In this document: one piece after another, positions 45,474 to 57,569 of the stretch | Numbering within the stretch: position 1 is the stretch's first letter | Layout: each line of letters opens with the position of its first letter | Notes under the pieces: generated by a model | What the model saw: the letters and a program-made list of their open reading frames with translations, nothing else | Database searches by the model: none | What the model was told of the DNA's origin: nothing | Translations under genes and position numbers: made by a program | Assembly: GCA_037074705.1 (NCBI GenBank) | Contig: CM073590.1 | Location: forward strand, 113,666,100 to 113,730,099 | Length of the DNA stretch: 64,000 nucleotides | Direction of reading: 5' to 3' | From: Zhengitettix transpicula | Lineage: Eukaryota; Arthropoda; Insecta; Orthoptera; Tetrigidae

Positions 45474-48230
45474 ATATATATTGGTAGTAATATATGTTTC
45501 CAGTTTCAATACAATTTGTTACCACGATGTTAGTGTAATCAATACTTAAAATTTTAACATTATTCTACTTTCAACGTGTTAATCTTTTTTCCTCTTTGTG
45601 TCGAGATCTATGGAAATAATGACAAAATAGGCGGCAAGAAATATTAAGTTATGTAAAAATATATAAGAAATAATTCGATTGTTTGTTTTAGAGAATGAGA
45701 CAGGAATAAACGAGCGAAAGTGAAATTATAGTAAAAAAGATAATGTATGTAATAGTTAGAGCAACAAATAGAAGATAAAATATTAGAGCGAGGTCTCACT
45801 TGACAACCACATATCTAAATGTTCAAAAATTCAACTAAGGTTCGATTAATTTTCATGTTCAAATAGCATTACTTATTATGGAAATAAGAAGCACGGAAAT
45901 TTAACTCTGGAAAATCCTAAATTTTTAAATTGTTTTCAAAAAGTGAAAGTAAAATGCCACGGTTTCAGAACCGGCTGAAACTTTGAAAACTGTATGAATC
46001 TTAAATAATTTTGCAGCAGAATATATCATTAAAAATCATCAGACATGGCAGGTGCGTAGAAATATATGGAAAATAAAATGAACAATAACTCTATGATAAA
46101 TTTGAATGATTTGGCAACAATTTGGAGCAATGGAGCTAATGAAAAATAAAATAAGTATTTACAGGAATGCACTCAAATTACAAAAGTATTTTTCTGTAAG
46201 TTTTTCATCAAACGCATTTATAATAATGTTAATAACACCTATAATACTATTACGAAAGAACATAAATAAATGTTGAAGAAGTATTGATTAATTAGGATGT
46301 AAAAATATCAATGGTAAGGGGCAATAATTTTAACTTGTCATCTAATAATAAAAAACTCATACCGAACAACCAAAACCCACTTATAGAATTTATTGAACTC
46401 GGGAAAATACAATATAGAGTGTAATTAAATATTTTAATCAGAACTAAAATTAATTTTACAGAATGAAGAATTTCCTAGAACGTCTACGAATGTCACGTGA
46501 ATAAAGGCGGAAACGATGATTCGAGAAGCTAAGTCAGAGATTAATTTAATTATCTCATTTGTAAAAGTGAAAATGTTACGAAATTAATAACTGAAATAAA
46601 ATAGAAGTTACTTTTCTTTACGAAGTCTATTCTTAAAGTATAATGTGTATGTAACGTATGATTGCAAAATTATTCAATTGTTATACAGCTAAATTAGTGC
46701 AATGACATACAAGCACAAAAGATGAAAAGTCTTTGTAATTATATTAAGTGTATAACGAAATTGTTTATTTCTGTGTCGATACAATTTGTTGTGTACTAGT
46801 AATAAATTCAGCAAAATTCTACTCGCAGAATTACAACACAGAGGACCAATTGTGCAATCTATTATTAGCCTTTATTTTGTGTAAATAAAACAGCACCGAA
46901 GCCATCTCCACATTTAATAGCAGGAATTCGGTCGTAAAATGAAATGACACTTAAAACACTGGAATCCATTTAATACCCTTTGGAGCGTTAAGATCGATAA
47001 GTGCAGGTGCCCGAATTCTCATTGGTTATTGCCGAGATATAAATTTGTTAGGTCCTTAATGGACTAGATTCTGGTGCTTGTAGATGCCCTCAATATCATT
47101 TATTTTTTCTATTATTTATTAATCAATACGAGTATTATGTTTCTAAATCTTCGATAGGGTTCTGAATTTAGCTTTAATACTGATCAACGTTACAGACATT
47201 TCCGTTGGTTAATAAATAAATATTTATAACAAATACAATTTATTTTAAATAACTCTAGATCATCTGACAAATAAAAATATTTTGTTAGTGGTTTACATTA
47301 CTGAATTGAAGGAGCTTTCAGTTAATTAGCAATAATCCCATTTTGTTACAATCAATAGGAAGAGCCTAAATTTCAAACATACCATACCGAAATTATTCAT
47401 TCTACTTTAGGACATTTTACTGAAATTATTTCATATTAAAATTAATTTATAATTAATATTTCACGTGGTGGGACGTAATTTCGATTATTTTATGCATACT
47501 TATTATAATTTATTTTTTCTTTAAGTAACTGGAACTTAACTGTCATAATACTGGAATTATATAAATAAATTACCTTTCAGTTTTTCAAAATTTTTGAAAG
47601 AAAAATATATGATTTAAGCAAATAAATTAAGACAGAATCGAAAATGCGTGACTTTAATATTTTTCTCGTTCATTTAACAGGAAATTGGCAGATAAGTGAC
47701 AGCTTATGGAATATGAGTCGAGTTTATGGTTACTTTTCCCACATCATGCACACCTGAATATATTAACTTGTCATTAATTAGTAGTATGTAACCCGAGAAA
47801 TAGGGTTTTGGTTGCGTTTAGAAAAACAAAGTAGCGTATTGTAAGAATGAACTCAAATTGGTGTGATAAAAAACTTCGTGTAAAACCTTGGAATTGTAAA
47901 ATCTCAGAAGCGATAGTTCTTGAAGTAACAGTTTTACAGCAGTGCTTGTTTTCATGTACAAGAAGGGCATCACCAAACAAACATCTATTTTGAGGACAGT
48001 TGGAAAAATTACTACGTTGACGGCTAAAAAAAGTAGGAGTGTATGGAGTTGAAACGAGCGTATGCTTAGAAATAGAATGAATTGACCCTATATAATGTGT
48101 TTTTCTATTAATCAGTATTTTCCAGTCCCCGTATTACTTGTACGTTATTGTAATTCTAACGCTCTGGTATAAATGTATTTAGGTTTGTAGGCAATAGTCA
48201 TATTATACCGTTTTGGTTAGGATTAACTTA
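45474..48230 (-). other. UNC93 intron, AT-rich, featureless
   Basis: No open frame, repeat family or RNA gene I can support. The minus-strand open stretch at 47980-47774 has no recognised motif. Confidence 0.4.
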
Positions 48231-48231
48231 C

Positions 48232-48499
48232 CGTTGATCTGCACGTTCCACACGCCATCACACGCCCCCCAGATACCAGCGCAGAGGAAGTAGATGCCTA
48301 TCTGGTGTGGTAGAGGGTGCCAAAACAGCAACCCAACACACAAAGCGATGTGCACGATGGCGGCACCCAAAATCACGGGCGGTCTCCCCGTCAGCTTCAC
48401 AAGCCAGCCAGTGGTGAGTGCGGAAAAGGAGTTGAAGGCCCCGTAGCACATCATCACGTAGCCGATGTTCTCCACACCCCACGCGCACGTTACGTACGA
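48232..48499 (-). CDS. UNC93-like membrane protein, penultimate exon
   Basis: Acceptor ATGATTTTCAG above 48499, donor AACG|GTAAG below 48232. It starts phase 0 and ends phase 1. It encodes SYVTCAWGVENIGYVMMCYG, then membrane helices around ALTTGWLVKLTGRPPVILGA, AIVHIALCVGLLFW and IGIYFLCAGIWGACDGVWNV, ending QIN(A). It aligns closely with human UNC93A (SYVTC.LGI..VGYVMICF and GLWGVADAVWQTQ.NALYG). The TGRP pair of residues is the usual loop between helices. Intact. Confidence 0.95.
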
Positions 48500-48934
48500 C
48501 TGAAAATCATTAATCACATGTTAATATGTTATTATGACACTATTATGTCACGGCTATGCTTGTTGGCAATAAAAATATATTGTAATTTCTTTTTATTACT
48601 ATTTTTTCTTGGTGCCTGATTTGGAAAATAAGCAGAAAATCTGAGCTATGGTGTATGATGAAAGAATAATATATTAAGATAGTGATAATTAGACGAAGTG
48701 TTTCAGATGTAACATGAAAGAGTGATAGATCGATGTTCCGTGAATTATATTTTTTCTAAGAGAAACCACAGTTTCCGAAATGAGTCTGTAGCCATTACAG
48801 ACACGATCCTCCTCGGTTTAGTCAAACACCTAGAGACAAAGTTTTCTGGACGTGATTTACGAATTGACTGAAGATTTTGAAACTATTACATCAATTAACT
48901 AACAGGCGTTTAACAACATGCACATAATTTCAAT

Positions 48935-49420
48935 GCCCTCCACCGTTCCGCATCCCCCATCTCTCCGTTTTTGATCCTTTCCGTCTTTTAACTAAGGTTC
49001 CCACAAGCCGAGGCACCTCGGCATGTTTTGAGAGGTGTATGTTCCGGGGTCGCAGACCTTGGGAATACGGTAAGAGTTGTCCGCTATTCCTATTGGAACA
49101 GTCGGCCAACTGCCTCCTAAACTGGTCAAGGCACGGAGAGGGGAATGCTGCGACCCCACAGCTAACCCCTCTCCCGCCATCAAAAGGGCGAGGGACAAGT
49201 ACCAAATGCCCGATCTATCTGATGCAGGTTTTTCTAGGTTTTTTCCTGCATCACTTTTAGGCGAATTACCGGGTAGGACCCTTAAACCATAGTCCGGGGC
49301 CCCTATTAACCCTTGGCTACATTCCTCTACCCCTCCGCATCCCCCCTTTTAAATCCCTTCCTATGCTATTAAAGGGGAGGTGCCCAAAGTGGATTATCCT
49401 CATGTAGTCTGTTGCTCTAA
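48935..49420 (+). repeat. A-tailed dispersed repeat, tandem copy 1
   Basis: Contains CTAACCCCTCTCCCGCC, GGGACAAGTACC, ATGCCCGATCTATCTGATGC, CATCACTTTTAGGCGAATTA, CCGGGTAGGACCCTTAAACC, TTCCTATGCTATTAAAGGGG and TAGTCTGTTGCTCTAAAAAA, followed by an AATAATAATAAT tail. A partial earlier start (CTCCACCGTTCCGCATCCCC) precedes it. It is inside an UNC93 intron. Confidence 0.75.
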
Positions 49421-49439
49421 AAAAATAATAATAATAAAA

Positions 49440-49640
49440 AAATCCCTGCATCACTTTTAGGCGAATTGTCGGGTAGGATCCTTAAACCATAGCTCGGGGG
49501 CCCTAGTTAATCCTTGGCTAACTTTCTATACCTTTCCGCATCCCCCCTTTCACTCCCTTTCCTATACTATAAGAGGGGAGTTGGCGCTATGTGGATTACC
49601 TTATACATAGCCTGTCTATACCTTCTTCTTCTTCCCATTG
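49440..49640 (+). repeat. A-tailed dispersed repeat, tandem copy 2 (3' part)
   Basis: Restarts at CTGCATCACTTTTAGGCGAA directly after the A-rich tail of copy 1. It runs through GGGTAGGATCCTTAAACC, the CCGCATCCCCC block and CTATAAGAGGGGAGTTGG to CCTTATACATAGCCTGTCTA, then joins copy 3. Confidence 0.7.
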
Positions 49641-49940
49641 GAACATTCGCCAACTGCCTGGTCAATGCACGTATAGGGAAATGTTACACCCTCCGCCGTC
49701 AGAAGGACTTGGGATAAGTACCAAATGCCCGACCTACCTGATGCAGATTTTTCTAGGGTTTTCCCTGCATCACTTTTAGTCGAATTGCCGGGTAGGATCC
49801 TTAAACTATAGCCCGAGGGCCCTAGTTAATCCTTGGATACCTTTCCGCATCCACCCTGCAGTTCTTTTCCAATGCTATAAGAGGGGAGTTGCCACTTTGT
49901 GGATTACCCGATATAGAGCCTGTCTACACTTCTATATTTT
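49641..49940 (+). repeat. A-tailed dispersed repeat, tandem copy 3
   Basis: Contains CATTCGCCAACTGCCTGGTC, GGGATAAGTACC, GCCCGACCTACCTGATGCAG, CATCACTTTTAGTCGAATTG, GGGTAGGATCCTTAAACTAT, GAGGGGAGTTGCCACTTTGT and AGCCTGTCTACACTTCT. It is the third unit in a row in the same orientation. Confidence 0.7.
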
Positions 49941-49944
49941 TGTA

Positions 49945-51680
49945 GAAATAAAATGAAAGCAGTCTGAAGGTCCGTTCGAAGGGTTTATCTCAACATAGAT
50001 ATAGGATCAGAGCTATTATATATCGCTTATTCACCCGAGAAATTGAAATATATATATACGTTGGTGTCATTTTTCCGCTACCAGACGAATTGCAACGACT
50101 GTTCCCGCAATTGTCTCGCGTCGATAAGGATATTGAGGATCACATTTCGGCGTCAACGCTATCTTCATTTTATCGTATTACTGCTGCGTTGATGGTCTTA
50201 GGTGTATCTTACAGTAATCAAATTTCCCTATCTCTATCCAGTGACGTAATTCTGTAGGATCGATCTCATCAGAAAACGTTTCTTGGCAGTATATATTGAT
50301 AAAAAATGGATTAAAATTTTTAGAAATAATAAAAAATTATTTAATTCATATGACAACATTATTTACATATAAAATATATAAACCTGCAATGATACCATAT
50401 AAAAATTGAAGGATGAGACTAAAAGAAAATTTACAGACTATCTTTGGGTCGTATAGCAATAATTTGGATTAAATGTATATACTTAAATTTCCTTATAGGT
50501 TTTCGGTTTTGTAACAGGATGGTCCTCGTTATGTAGGTGTATCCCCTGCGTAGGTGAACTTCGGAATTTCAACATTATCATCCGCAAAAGCTGTCTCCAC
50601 AAACTTCTGTCACCAATAACTGTCTAAATACTCATCACTTCATCTCTCAAAAACTTCTTATCAATTGTTCTCTCTGGTTGTCTGCAAGCATTTTTATAAC
50701 TTCGTAGCTGTCTCGTTACACGCTTCAAATTTTTTACTTCTCGTTTTGTCGTCCACCAATCGTTATTTACCTTTTTCTCAAATCTGATCTACTTCAGCTT
50801 CTCCCAACATGAGCGACCTATGACGTATGTCTTCTATTTATTTGCAATTTTTTATATTAATAAGAGAAAATTACGAATTTTTCTCACTTTGACAATAACG
50901 TGATCGAATCTGTCTTTATGGAGAATTTACTAGTAATTTACTATGTAATTGTTTGCAATCTATCAACGTCTTAATAATTCACCATGTATGGTTTTATTCA
51001 GGACTGTAACAATGCGAAATTCACATCACAACTCTGATTAAGGACAGTAACAGAAATGTTGGGAGATAAGTTATGTATGAGTCCGAAGCTATTAGACGTC
51101 GAGGAAAAATAGTTTTCCTACTTTCAGGACACCGAATGATCTAATTTTTTCTAAGAAAGAACAGTTGCGGATGTAGAGATCAATACACAGAGAATTGTTG
51201 AGATCATGCGACCAATGTCCAACAAATAAAATATATTTGACGAGGATGAAAACTGAAACCAGCGTTTTGCACAGTATTAAAGTCTGTTTGCCTTCAGAGG
51301 TAATGCTGAGAGATGGGACACGTGGCCGAATTGACAAAATCATCTTAGATAAGCCGATGAAATGGACAGACACTACTTCGAACAGTGAAATTTCATGTGT
51401 CCAAAATATATAGCTTCATTTTTAATCCACTCTTCTTTAAATTGATTTTCAGAATACTTTATTAGCTAACTCCTAACTCCTTGGCTCGACAGCCCATGAA
51501 GGGTCTTGGCCTACCGAGACTTTATTAGCAGTAATTAGTAAAACAATAATTTAAAAAATGAACGTCTATAATTTTTCTGCATAAATTTAGTGAGTATGGT
51601 CTCATCAGTTTCGTTCCATCGTTCCTCATTACTTGGTTTCGTTTTCTTGCGGGTATATTTAGAAGTTAAATTAGTTGATA
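49945..51680 (-). other. UNC93 intron, no element recognised
   Basis: AT-rich. An open frame pair at 51092-51413 on both strands has no recognisable motif. A GC-richer CCTTGGCTCGACAGCCC stretch lies near 51479. Confidence 0.35.
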
Positions 51681-51685
51681 CTCAC

Positions 51686-51845
51686 GGAAGTGTAGTCTGC
51701 AGCGATCACAGCTTTCTCTAATCCCAGCCACACTGTGAGTGGAAGTAAGAGAAGCTGGTAGCGGTTCTTCAGGAGCTTCCAGGCCTTCTTAAGTAGCTTC
51801 ATCCCGGATAATTGTGGTTCTGTTTGGCTCGACAGACGAGAAAAC
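51686..51845 (-). CDS. UNC93-like membrane protein, internal exon
   Basis: Acceptor GTTTCAG above 51845, donor TTCC|GTGAGT below 51686. One base completes the split AG|G arginine codon, followed by 53 codons and a phase 0 end. It encodes FSRLSSQTEPQLSGMKLLKK then AWKLLKNRYQLLLLPLTVWL and GLEKAVIAADYTS. The first half is the cytoplasmic middle loop of the transporter fold. The second matches the family's (K)LY.DKR..LL.PL....G.......YT helix leading into SYVTC of the next exon. Intact. Confidence 0.93.
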
Positions 51846-52145
51846 CTGAAACACATCGTATTTATGAGTACCAAATCCACGATATTATCTACGAAAATAT
51901 CAGATTTATTAAGCATAACTGTAAAATGTAATTTTAATCTTATATTTATCACTAAAATAATTAATTTATTATATATATTTTACAACCTGTCTACAGTAAA
52001 TTACTTGATTGAATCTGTTCCGATTTTAATTTATACCCTAATTAGAAGACTCTTAATTACTTTAATCAATATTTAATTTAAGACGCAGTTTTCAACATGC
52101 TCTTCGAATAAATTGTGTTTAAATTATCAGTTTAAAGTTTTATGT
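51846..52145 (-). other. UNC93 intron, AT-rich
   Basis: No feature supported in this 300-base stretch before the transposon relic. Confidence 0.4.
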
Positions 52146-52147
52146 GA

Positions 52148-53289
52148 CGGGTAAACGGTTGAAGATAGAAATTTACAAGAAAGTTTATATGAAAGGAAAC
52201 CTCACCAAGTTTTCTTGATATGCACATCACTATGTGAGCTCCAGCAGTCACTCTGACAATATAAAGACGATGAGCAATTTATTGCCAAGTACATTGGAGC
52301 ATGACTTCTGAAATGCTCTGAATAGCCTCATTGATACGCTCACAAAGTCCACGAAGGTCTCTGATTTGCTTTGACGTAGCCTCAGAGAAAGAAATCGAGT
52401 GGTGTTAAGTCGAGAGATCTCGGGGGCCTCGTCATCGGTGCTCCTCTACTAATCCAACGACCAGGGAAAATGTCCAAAGTCGTACGAACTTCATTGAACA
52501 AGTTTGGTGGAGCGCCATAAAGTTGGAATAGGATGTTAGCCTTCAGTTATTAAATTTTTGGAAATAAGAACTGCTTCAGAATGTCAAGATATGTGGTGCC
52601 AAACATTCAACTTGGGACTATAACGAACGTGCTATTGTGTAGTGTGAGGATCCAAACATTATGCCGGTTTACCTTCTCTGATACATGGAAAGTGACTTTG
52701 TACGAAAAGAAAATCCTGGGCAAGAAATCAGGATCACCGCCGAGACGATCTAGCACCGTATTGGCGAATAAAACTCATTTGGGCCAAGATGGTGCAGTTA
52801 CTGCAGTTTGTAGGCGTACAGACTGAGATGTTTGTGGACAATTTGATGCAATGTTGATCTCGGTATTTGAAGTTCCTGCGTAGCTCTTCTTAATGACTTC
52901 CGGGGGTTCGCTCATAAGCAGTTCGGACATTTTTAACCATTTCATCTCGACCACCACCATGTTACTTTAACAAAGTTCCAGTAGCTAAAAGTGCCGGAAC
53001 ACTTCTTTATGCTTTTAGAAGTTGGAGCATCATGGTTATAGACTCGCCGGAACTCCCTTTGATCTCTAATAATTGATTTAAACTCCGCATACCACAAAAC
53101 AGTTTGCGCTTTCATCTACGGTGTCGGCATTTTGATAAATGAATGACGAAACCGTGTCTTTGCTCCATCTACAGACAGGATTATAATATTGTTGAGGTTT
53201 CCTTCCATATAAACATTGTTGTAAGTTTCTATCTTCAACCGTTTACTGGTCAAATACAATTGTAATTGTGACATCCAAGCGGACCACCC

Positions 53290-53291
<2 letters not shown>
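52148..53291 (-). mobile_element. Tc1/mariner-superfamily transposon (DUF4817 type)
   Basis: Inverted ends: GTAAACGGTTGAAGATAGAA and GTTTATATGAAAGGAAACCTCA at the left, complemented at the right by TGAGGTTTCCTTCC..TATAAAC and TTCTATCTTCAACCGTTTAC. The right end continues to ...AGCGGACCACCCTA, a terminal AGGGTGGTCC by complement, and then CATATAT. The left outer end, about 45 bp, is missing or diverged. It encloses the transposase relic and sits in an UNC93 intron. Confidence 0.75.
52208..53160 (-). pseudogene. DUF4817-type transposase relic
   Basis: Minus-strand pieces in order: FVWYAEFKSIIRDQREFRR (N-terminal DUF4817 helix region, about 53080-53020), SEPPEVIKKSYAGTSNTEINI (second helix-turn-helix), LQTAVTAPSWPK, then KVTFHVSEKVNRHNVWI (first catalytic aspartate position altered: S.KVTFH in place of SDEATFH). 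Next come MFGTTYLDILKQFLFPKI, GAPPNLFNEVRTTLDIFPG and PPRSLDLTPLDFFL (third catalytic D retained). The end RLYIVRVTAGAHI is near 52220. Several frameshifts; inactive. Confidence 0.8.

Positions 53292-53292
<1 letters not shown>

Positions 53293-53342
<50 letters not shown>
53293..53342. repeat. (AT)n microsatellite
   Basis: About 50 bp of AT repeat directly after the right end of the DUF4817-type transposon. Confidence 0.95.
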
Positions 53343-53345
<3 letters not shown>

Positions 53346-54655
53346 ACACTAAAATAAATTACAAATAATTGTTTATACTTCGTACGGATGTAGCTAGCTC
53401 AGCAGTAATTCCTTTATAATTTCGCCGACGAAAAGTACTTAATAGCAGGTACAAAGTGCTCACCAGTTAGCGCTTCAAACATTTGAAACTATGGTTTGGA
53501 TTTAATTATTAAAGGCCGACCCGCCATTAAAACTGCTAGTTTTAAAAATTCTTATCATAATTTTTTTATTTACTAACGAAACTCTATCACAAATTTCGAC
53601 AGAGGAGTTATGCTACAGTCTGTAAAACTGTAAGTACGAATTTTTTATATTTATTGATAAACGCTATTGATCGAAAGTTAACTTATAGTTAATCTGTTTA
53701 ACGCCTGTCATGTAGCGTTATATGAGAATTCCAAAACTGTTTTATGTATACAATGTAAATGATGAGTTGACAATTTTAAGATTCATTAACAGGTTTTGTT
53801 TCTTTTTTCGATAAAATTTCATTTAAGGAGATTTCTGAAGTGTAAAACAAATTTCTCACTTACTGTGAAGTAAAGAAAACCAGTAACGATTATTGTTTAA
53901 TTTTATAAAGACTCCAGAGATCATACTTTGCTTCATTTACGTGAATAGCCGCACGCTACTACGTTTTTAATAATTCCCCTGTTTACTGGACGATTCAATC
54001 GACAATTTGTCGAGTGGGAAAATTGTGCACACAAATCAAGTCCGTGTTTGCTCTCTATTTTATTTTCTAATTGGTGTTCATTGAGCGGCGTTTCACTTTC
54101 CTGCGGCTAACTGAAGTGTTGTATGCAATTACGCCAAATAAATAGCGATTTCCATCGCACGCGCATTCTACAAGCGAGTTATTATATTGCGAAAGACACA
54201 ACGTTTCCTAAAACAATGCAAGTATAAGAGCCCTCTTAGGTTTTTCCAGCTTTCCCGCAAAATGTAGTACGTACGCCATTATTAGCTTGCTGTTTGTATT
54301 ACATGGTTACCTATCATTAAATTAATTTTTATAGTATTTGAATTACACATATCATATATAATTGATGCTGAGTTGCAATAGGATCAGAATCGTTTGTTGT
54401 TAATTCGAATAATGATTTCGCTCGTTGTTCTAAAAGTATGTACAGTGCATCTATCCTATCACAATAAATTACTTCTGTATATGAAACTCTGACTAAAAAC
54501 TCGCACAAATCTCCATAGATGTTTTGTGCTTTTTGTGTGTACTGCGACCAAATTACTTGTTTTTTAAATTTTACAGTTTAGTTTCAAACTGTTCCGTGAA
54601 GATTTCTAACCAGATATGTTGCCCCCCTCCCCCCGCGAACATTTTCATCAACAAA
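53343..54655 (-). other. UNC93 intron, no element recognised
   Basis: AT-rich with a C-rich GCCCCCCTCCCCCCGCG patch at 54620-54636. No coding or structured feature is supported. Confidence 0.35.
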
Positions 54656-54659
54656 GGTT

Positions 54660-54810
54660 TTGGTGCAATATCATAGTATTCGTTCTTAAAGATTAACGAA
54701 ATAAAATTTTTAGTAGTAATAAACTGTCATCCTCCATATTGAGACTATATAACTAACGTTCCGTAACCTTATTTGAACTACATGGGTAAGGATTTTCTTT
54801 CCTTTACCGA
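54660..54810. repeat. Dispersed intronic repeat, copy 1
   Basis: Shares AATAAAATTTTTAGTA, CATATTGAGACTATATAAC, AACGTTCCGTAAC, and TTTGAACTACATGGGTAAGG with 56648-56745. Confidence 0.6.
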
Positions 54811-56148
54811 AATATAATTGCAACTGTAAAAGAAATCTCTGAATATCTGAAATTGTCGGCAAGCGTTTGGAGAAGATAAAATTCAAGTTTCAGTGTTTCC
54901 AATTTACTTTGACTCTTACGAGGTTAGTTATTGGTAGATAACCAAAATCTTTGTTACCAAGAGTGGGCTAGTAGGTAGTACCACCTTAATCTTATAATCA
55001 TATGAAAAGTATTAAATTTTAAAAAAAAGATACTTAAATAACGAGTTATAAGATACGAAAGAAAATAGACCGAAACCTTGACTCATCAATATCTTACATT
55101 CTAGAAAAATATTTGTCAAAAGCTAACCCTAACGTTAAGAACCGTACTCAATTATTTTATTCCCGTAAGAAGTACAGGCATCCACTAGTTAATGACAAAT
55201 GAATTTATAATTTTATTACATTTCAACTCGATTATTAAATGCGTATCGGTTTTGAAAATTGAATTTCTATTCGACAACGACCCCACGAAGACCTGTCTTT
55301 AAAAATCCTATAAGTAAATAGAACTCTTCATTTTTTTTTGGAAGACCATTGACATTTTACTGCGCGACTATGTTTTTTTACCAGGTGAAATAAATACTAG
55401 GAAACACGCTGGAGAAATTTTCTAAAAAATTTTGTAAATTTCACATTTAATTTTCTGCTTTTATTATGTATTGTAAATTTCGGTTCCAATTGAGTTCCTG
55501 ATATTTTCTATTTCATATATAATTTTATTTGGAATCATAATTTAGTAAAAAAAATATTATTTAAATTTATATTGTGCAAAAATATAATTCATATGCAATA
55601 ATAATCTTAATTTTTTTTTCAATGCAATTCTTCTCATAACTCAGTCCTCACTACATCGTCAGCCGTACGTATATATAATTTACAACCTTGTGCTCTGTGC
55701 CTTACATTTACTCGAATTATTTACACTCCACTGTACTTTCTATCGCAAAGTTTACCAGCCTGAGTGATCCGTAAACTAATTTCTCCCTTTTTTCAAACAG
55801 CCACATTTAAAATGCTTTGAATCGTTTCAGCTGTCCAGGTTCAACTTTCATATGTACATCATTTACTTATTTAAACAAATTTAAAATTAATTCGATTTTA
55901 GAAGTTAAAAATTGTCAACTGTTCTGTTATTTTTTTGCTTCTGAGCTCGTTCTCCTTGTTCCCTAAGAAAACTCTCACGTATCCTTCTTCCTTAAAATTA
56001 ATTTTAATTTTTACAAAAATAATTGAGTGACTTATATTATTAATTTGTTTATCACGTTATTAATTTCCTATAAAAGTATCTTCCTGCAAACGGACAATAA
56101 CATAGCTCGGTTAGTTATAAATATTAATTAATTACAGTTAAATTTAAT

Positions 56149-56220
56149 CTGCCTATTGGCAGACCTTTTCATGTAAGATAACTGAGATTATCTTACTTGA
56201 GGAGGTCTGCCAATAGGGAG
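56149..56220. ncRNA. 72-nt near-perfect hairpin, microRNA-like
   Basis: The left arm CTGCCTATTGGCAGACC..., ending CATGTAAGATAA, pairs with the right arm TTATCTTACTTG...GGTCTGCCAATAGGGAG. The arms are about 33 nt with a 6-nt loop (CTGAGA). On the plus strand two apparent mismatches are G-U wobbles, and only about two real mismatches remain. Size and shape resemble a microRNA precursor, and it lies in a large intron. It could equally be a tiny foldback transposon. Strand of any transcript is unknown. Confidence 0.4.
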
Positions 56221-56554
56221 AGTATTCACTATTTTTTGATAGATTATGTGGGAAAAAATGTAATTCCTCGTGTGACTCTATCCCAGTTTTTTCAGAATAA
56301 TTTCCAGAAAACCAGATGAGACCCAAATGAGAAAGTCCGAATTGGGATTATAACCTCAATATTCTCTGTCACGTGTTTTCAGTATTGCAGCATTACTTTT
56401 ATCTCATTTACTTAGCATGTTTCAAAATTACTGAGATGTTATCGAATCTGAAGGAACCAACACAAATTATTATATTATTTTTCATATCGCGGCTTTTAGG
56501 GTTCGTTCATTATAAATATAAATATATATAGAACACTATGTCAAAATTTAAGAA

Positions 56555-56815
56555 AAACTATAACCATTTAGTAGTACAGATAAAATATAATAAAATTTAA
56601 TTAATCTATTACTTAACAGTTATAAGAAAATTTTTAAAGAAAAAGGAAATAAAATTTTTAGTAATATGTAACTGCCATCATCCGTATTGAGACTATATAA
56701 ATAACGTTCCATAACTTTATTTGAACTACATGGGTAAGGATTTTCTATAACCATTTAATAGTACAGATAAAATCTAATAAAATTTAATTAATCTTTTAAT
56801 TAACAATTATAACAA
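56555..56815. repeat. Local duplication including dispersed repeat copy 2
   Basis: A CTATAACCATTTAGTAGTACAGATAAAAT segment, continuing TAATAAAATTTAATTAATC, occurs at about 56560-56610 and again at 56738-56792. The second dispersed repeat copy (56648-56745, see 54660) lies between them. Confidence 0.65.
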
Positions 56816-56819
56816 TCTG

Positions 56820-57085
56820 ACTTCATATTTAAATTAATTAAATAATAAAAATAGCAGTCTTAGTCTGATTGTTTTAAACAAGACATTCGTCACTTATTCA
56901 GACCTCTTCAGGTGTATGATGTTTCAAGTACAAAAAAAAATTAAGTCGACAATTGTTTTTATAATAGTAACAACCATACACATGAAGGGGTCCCAATCAG
57001 GAACGAAATTTCGTGTTTTATATTTGAATATTAATGTTTATTCTGACTAAAATTAATATATTTTTATTATTTAATCGATTAATTA
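56820..57085. mobile_element. Possible MITE relic
   Basis: AATAATAAAAATAGCAG..GTCTGA near the left and TCTGACTAAAATTAATAT..ATTATTT near the right are loosely complementary. The interior holds GACCTCTTCAGGTG and GAACGAAATTTCGTG. A related left end lies at 60205-60290. Boundaries are uncertain. Confidence 0.35.
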
Positions 57086-57569
57086 TAATAGTATTTAATA
57101 TATATAACATTGAAACACTTTTTACAGAATCATTGTCTGAGAATTTGAAAAAGACTGGTGTAAAGAATTCCAATTAAAATATAATTTGAAAACAAAAGAG
57201 CAGCAACTTTATTAAAAATATCATAGTGTACGTTTTAAATAATTTTATACCAACATTATGCGATTATTTTTGTGTAATTCTGACACTGGAACTGGAAAAT
57301 AATTTTTAATCTACGGAAATGCTTTACTAGTACGCTGTGACGGAATAGAAAGGGACCAACACGGTAATGATAGCCGTTAACATTATAATAGAAATTACCT
57401 GGAAATTATATTAAAATTATAGTAGGAGTTACTAATATATATATATATAGGCCATTAAATTAAATTGAATGAAAGTATTGTATATGAGTGAATTGAACAA
57501 TTTACATATAAAAATCCATTCTTCATTGAGTTTCTAAATTTTAGGCCATGAAAGAATTGTGATTTATTA

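Noticed and set aside
48258..48619. Open frames overlapping the UNC93 penultimate exon on both strands
   Set aside because: Shadows of the real exon; no motif of their own.
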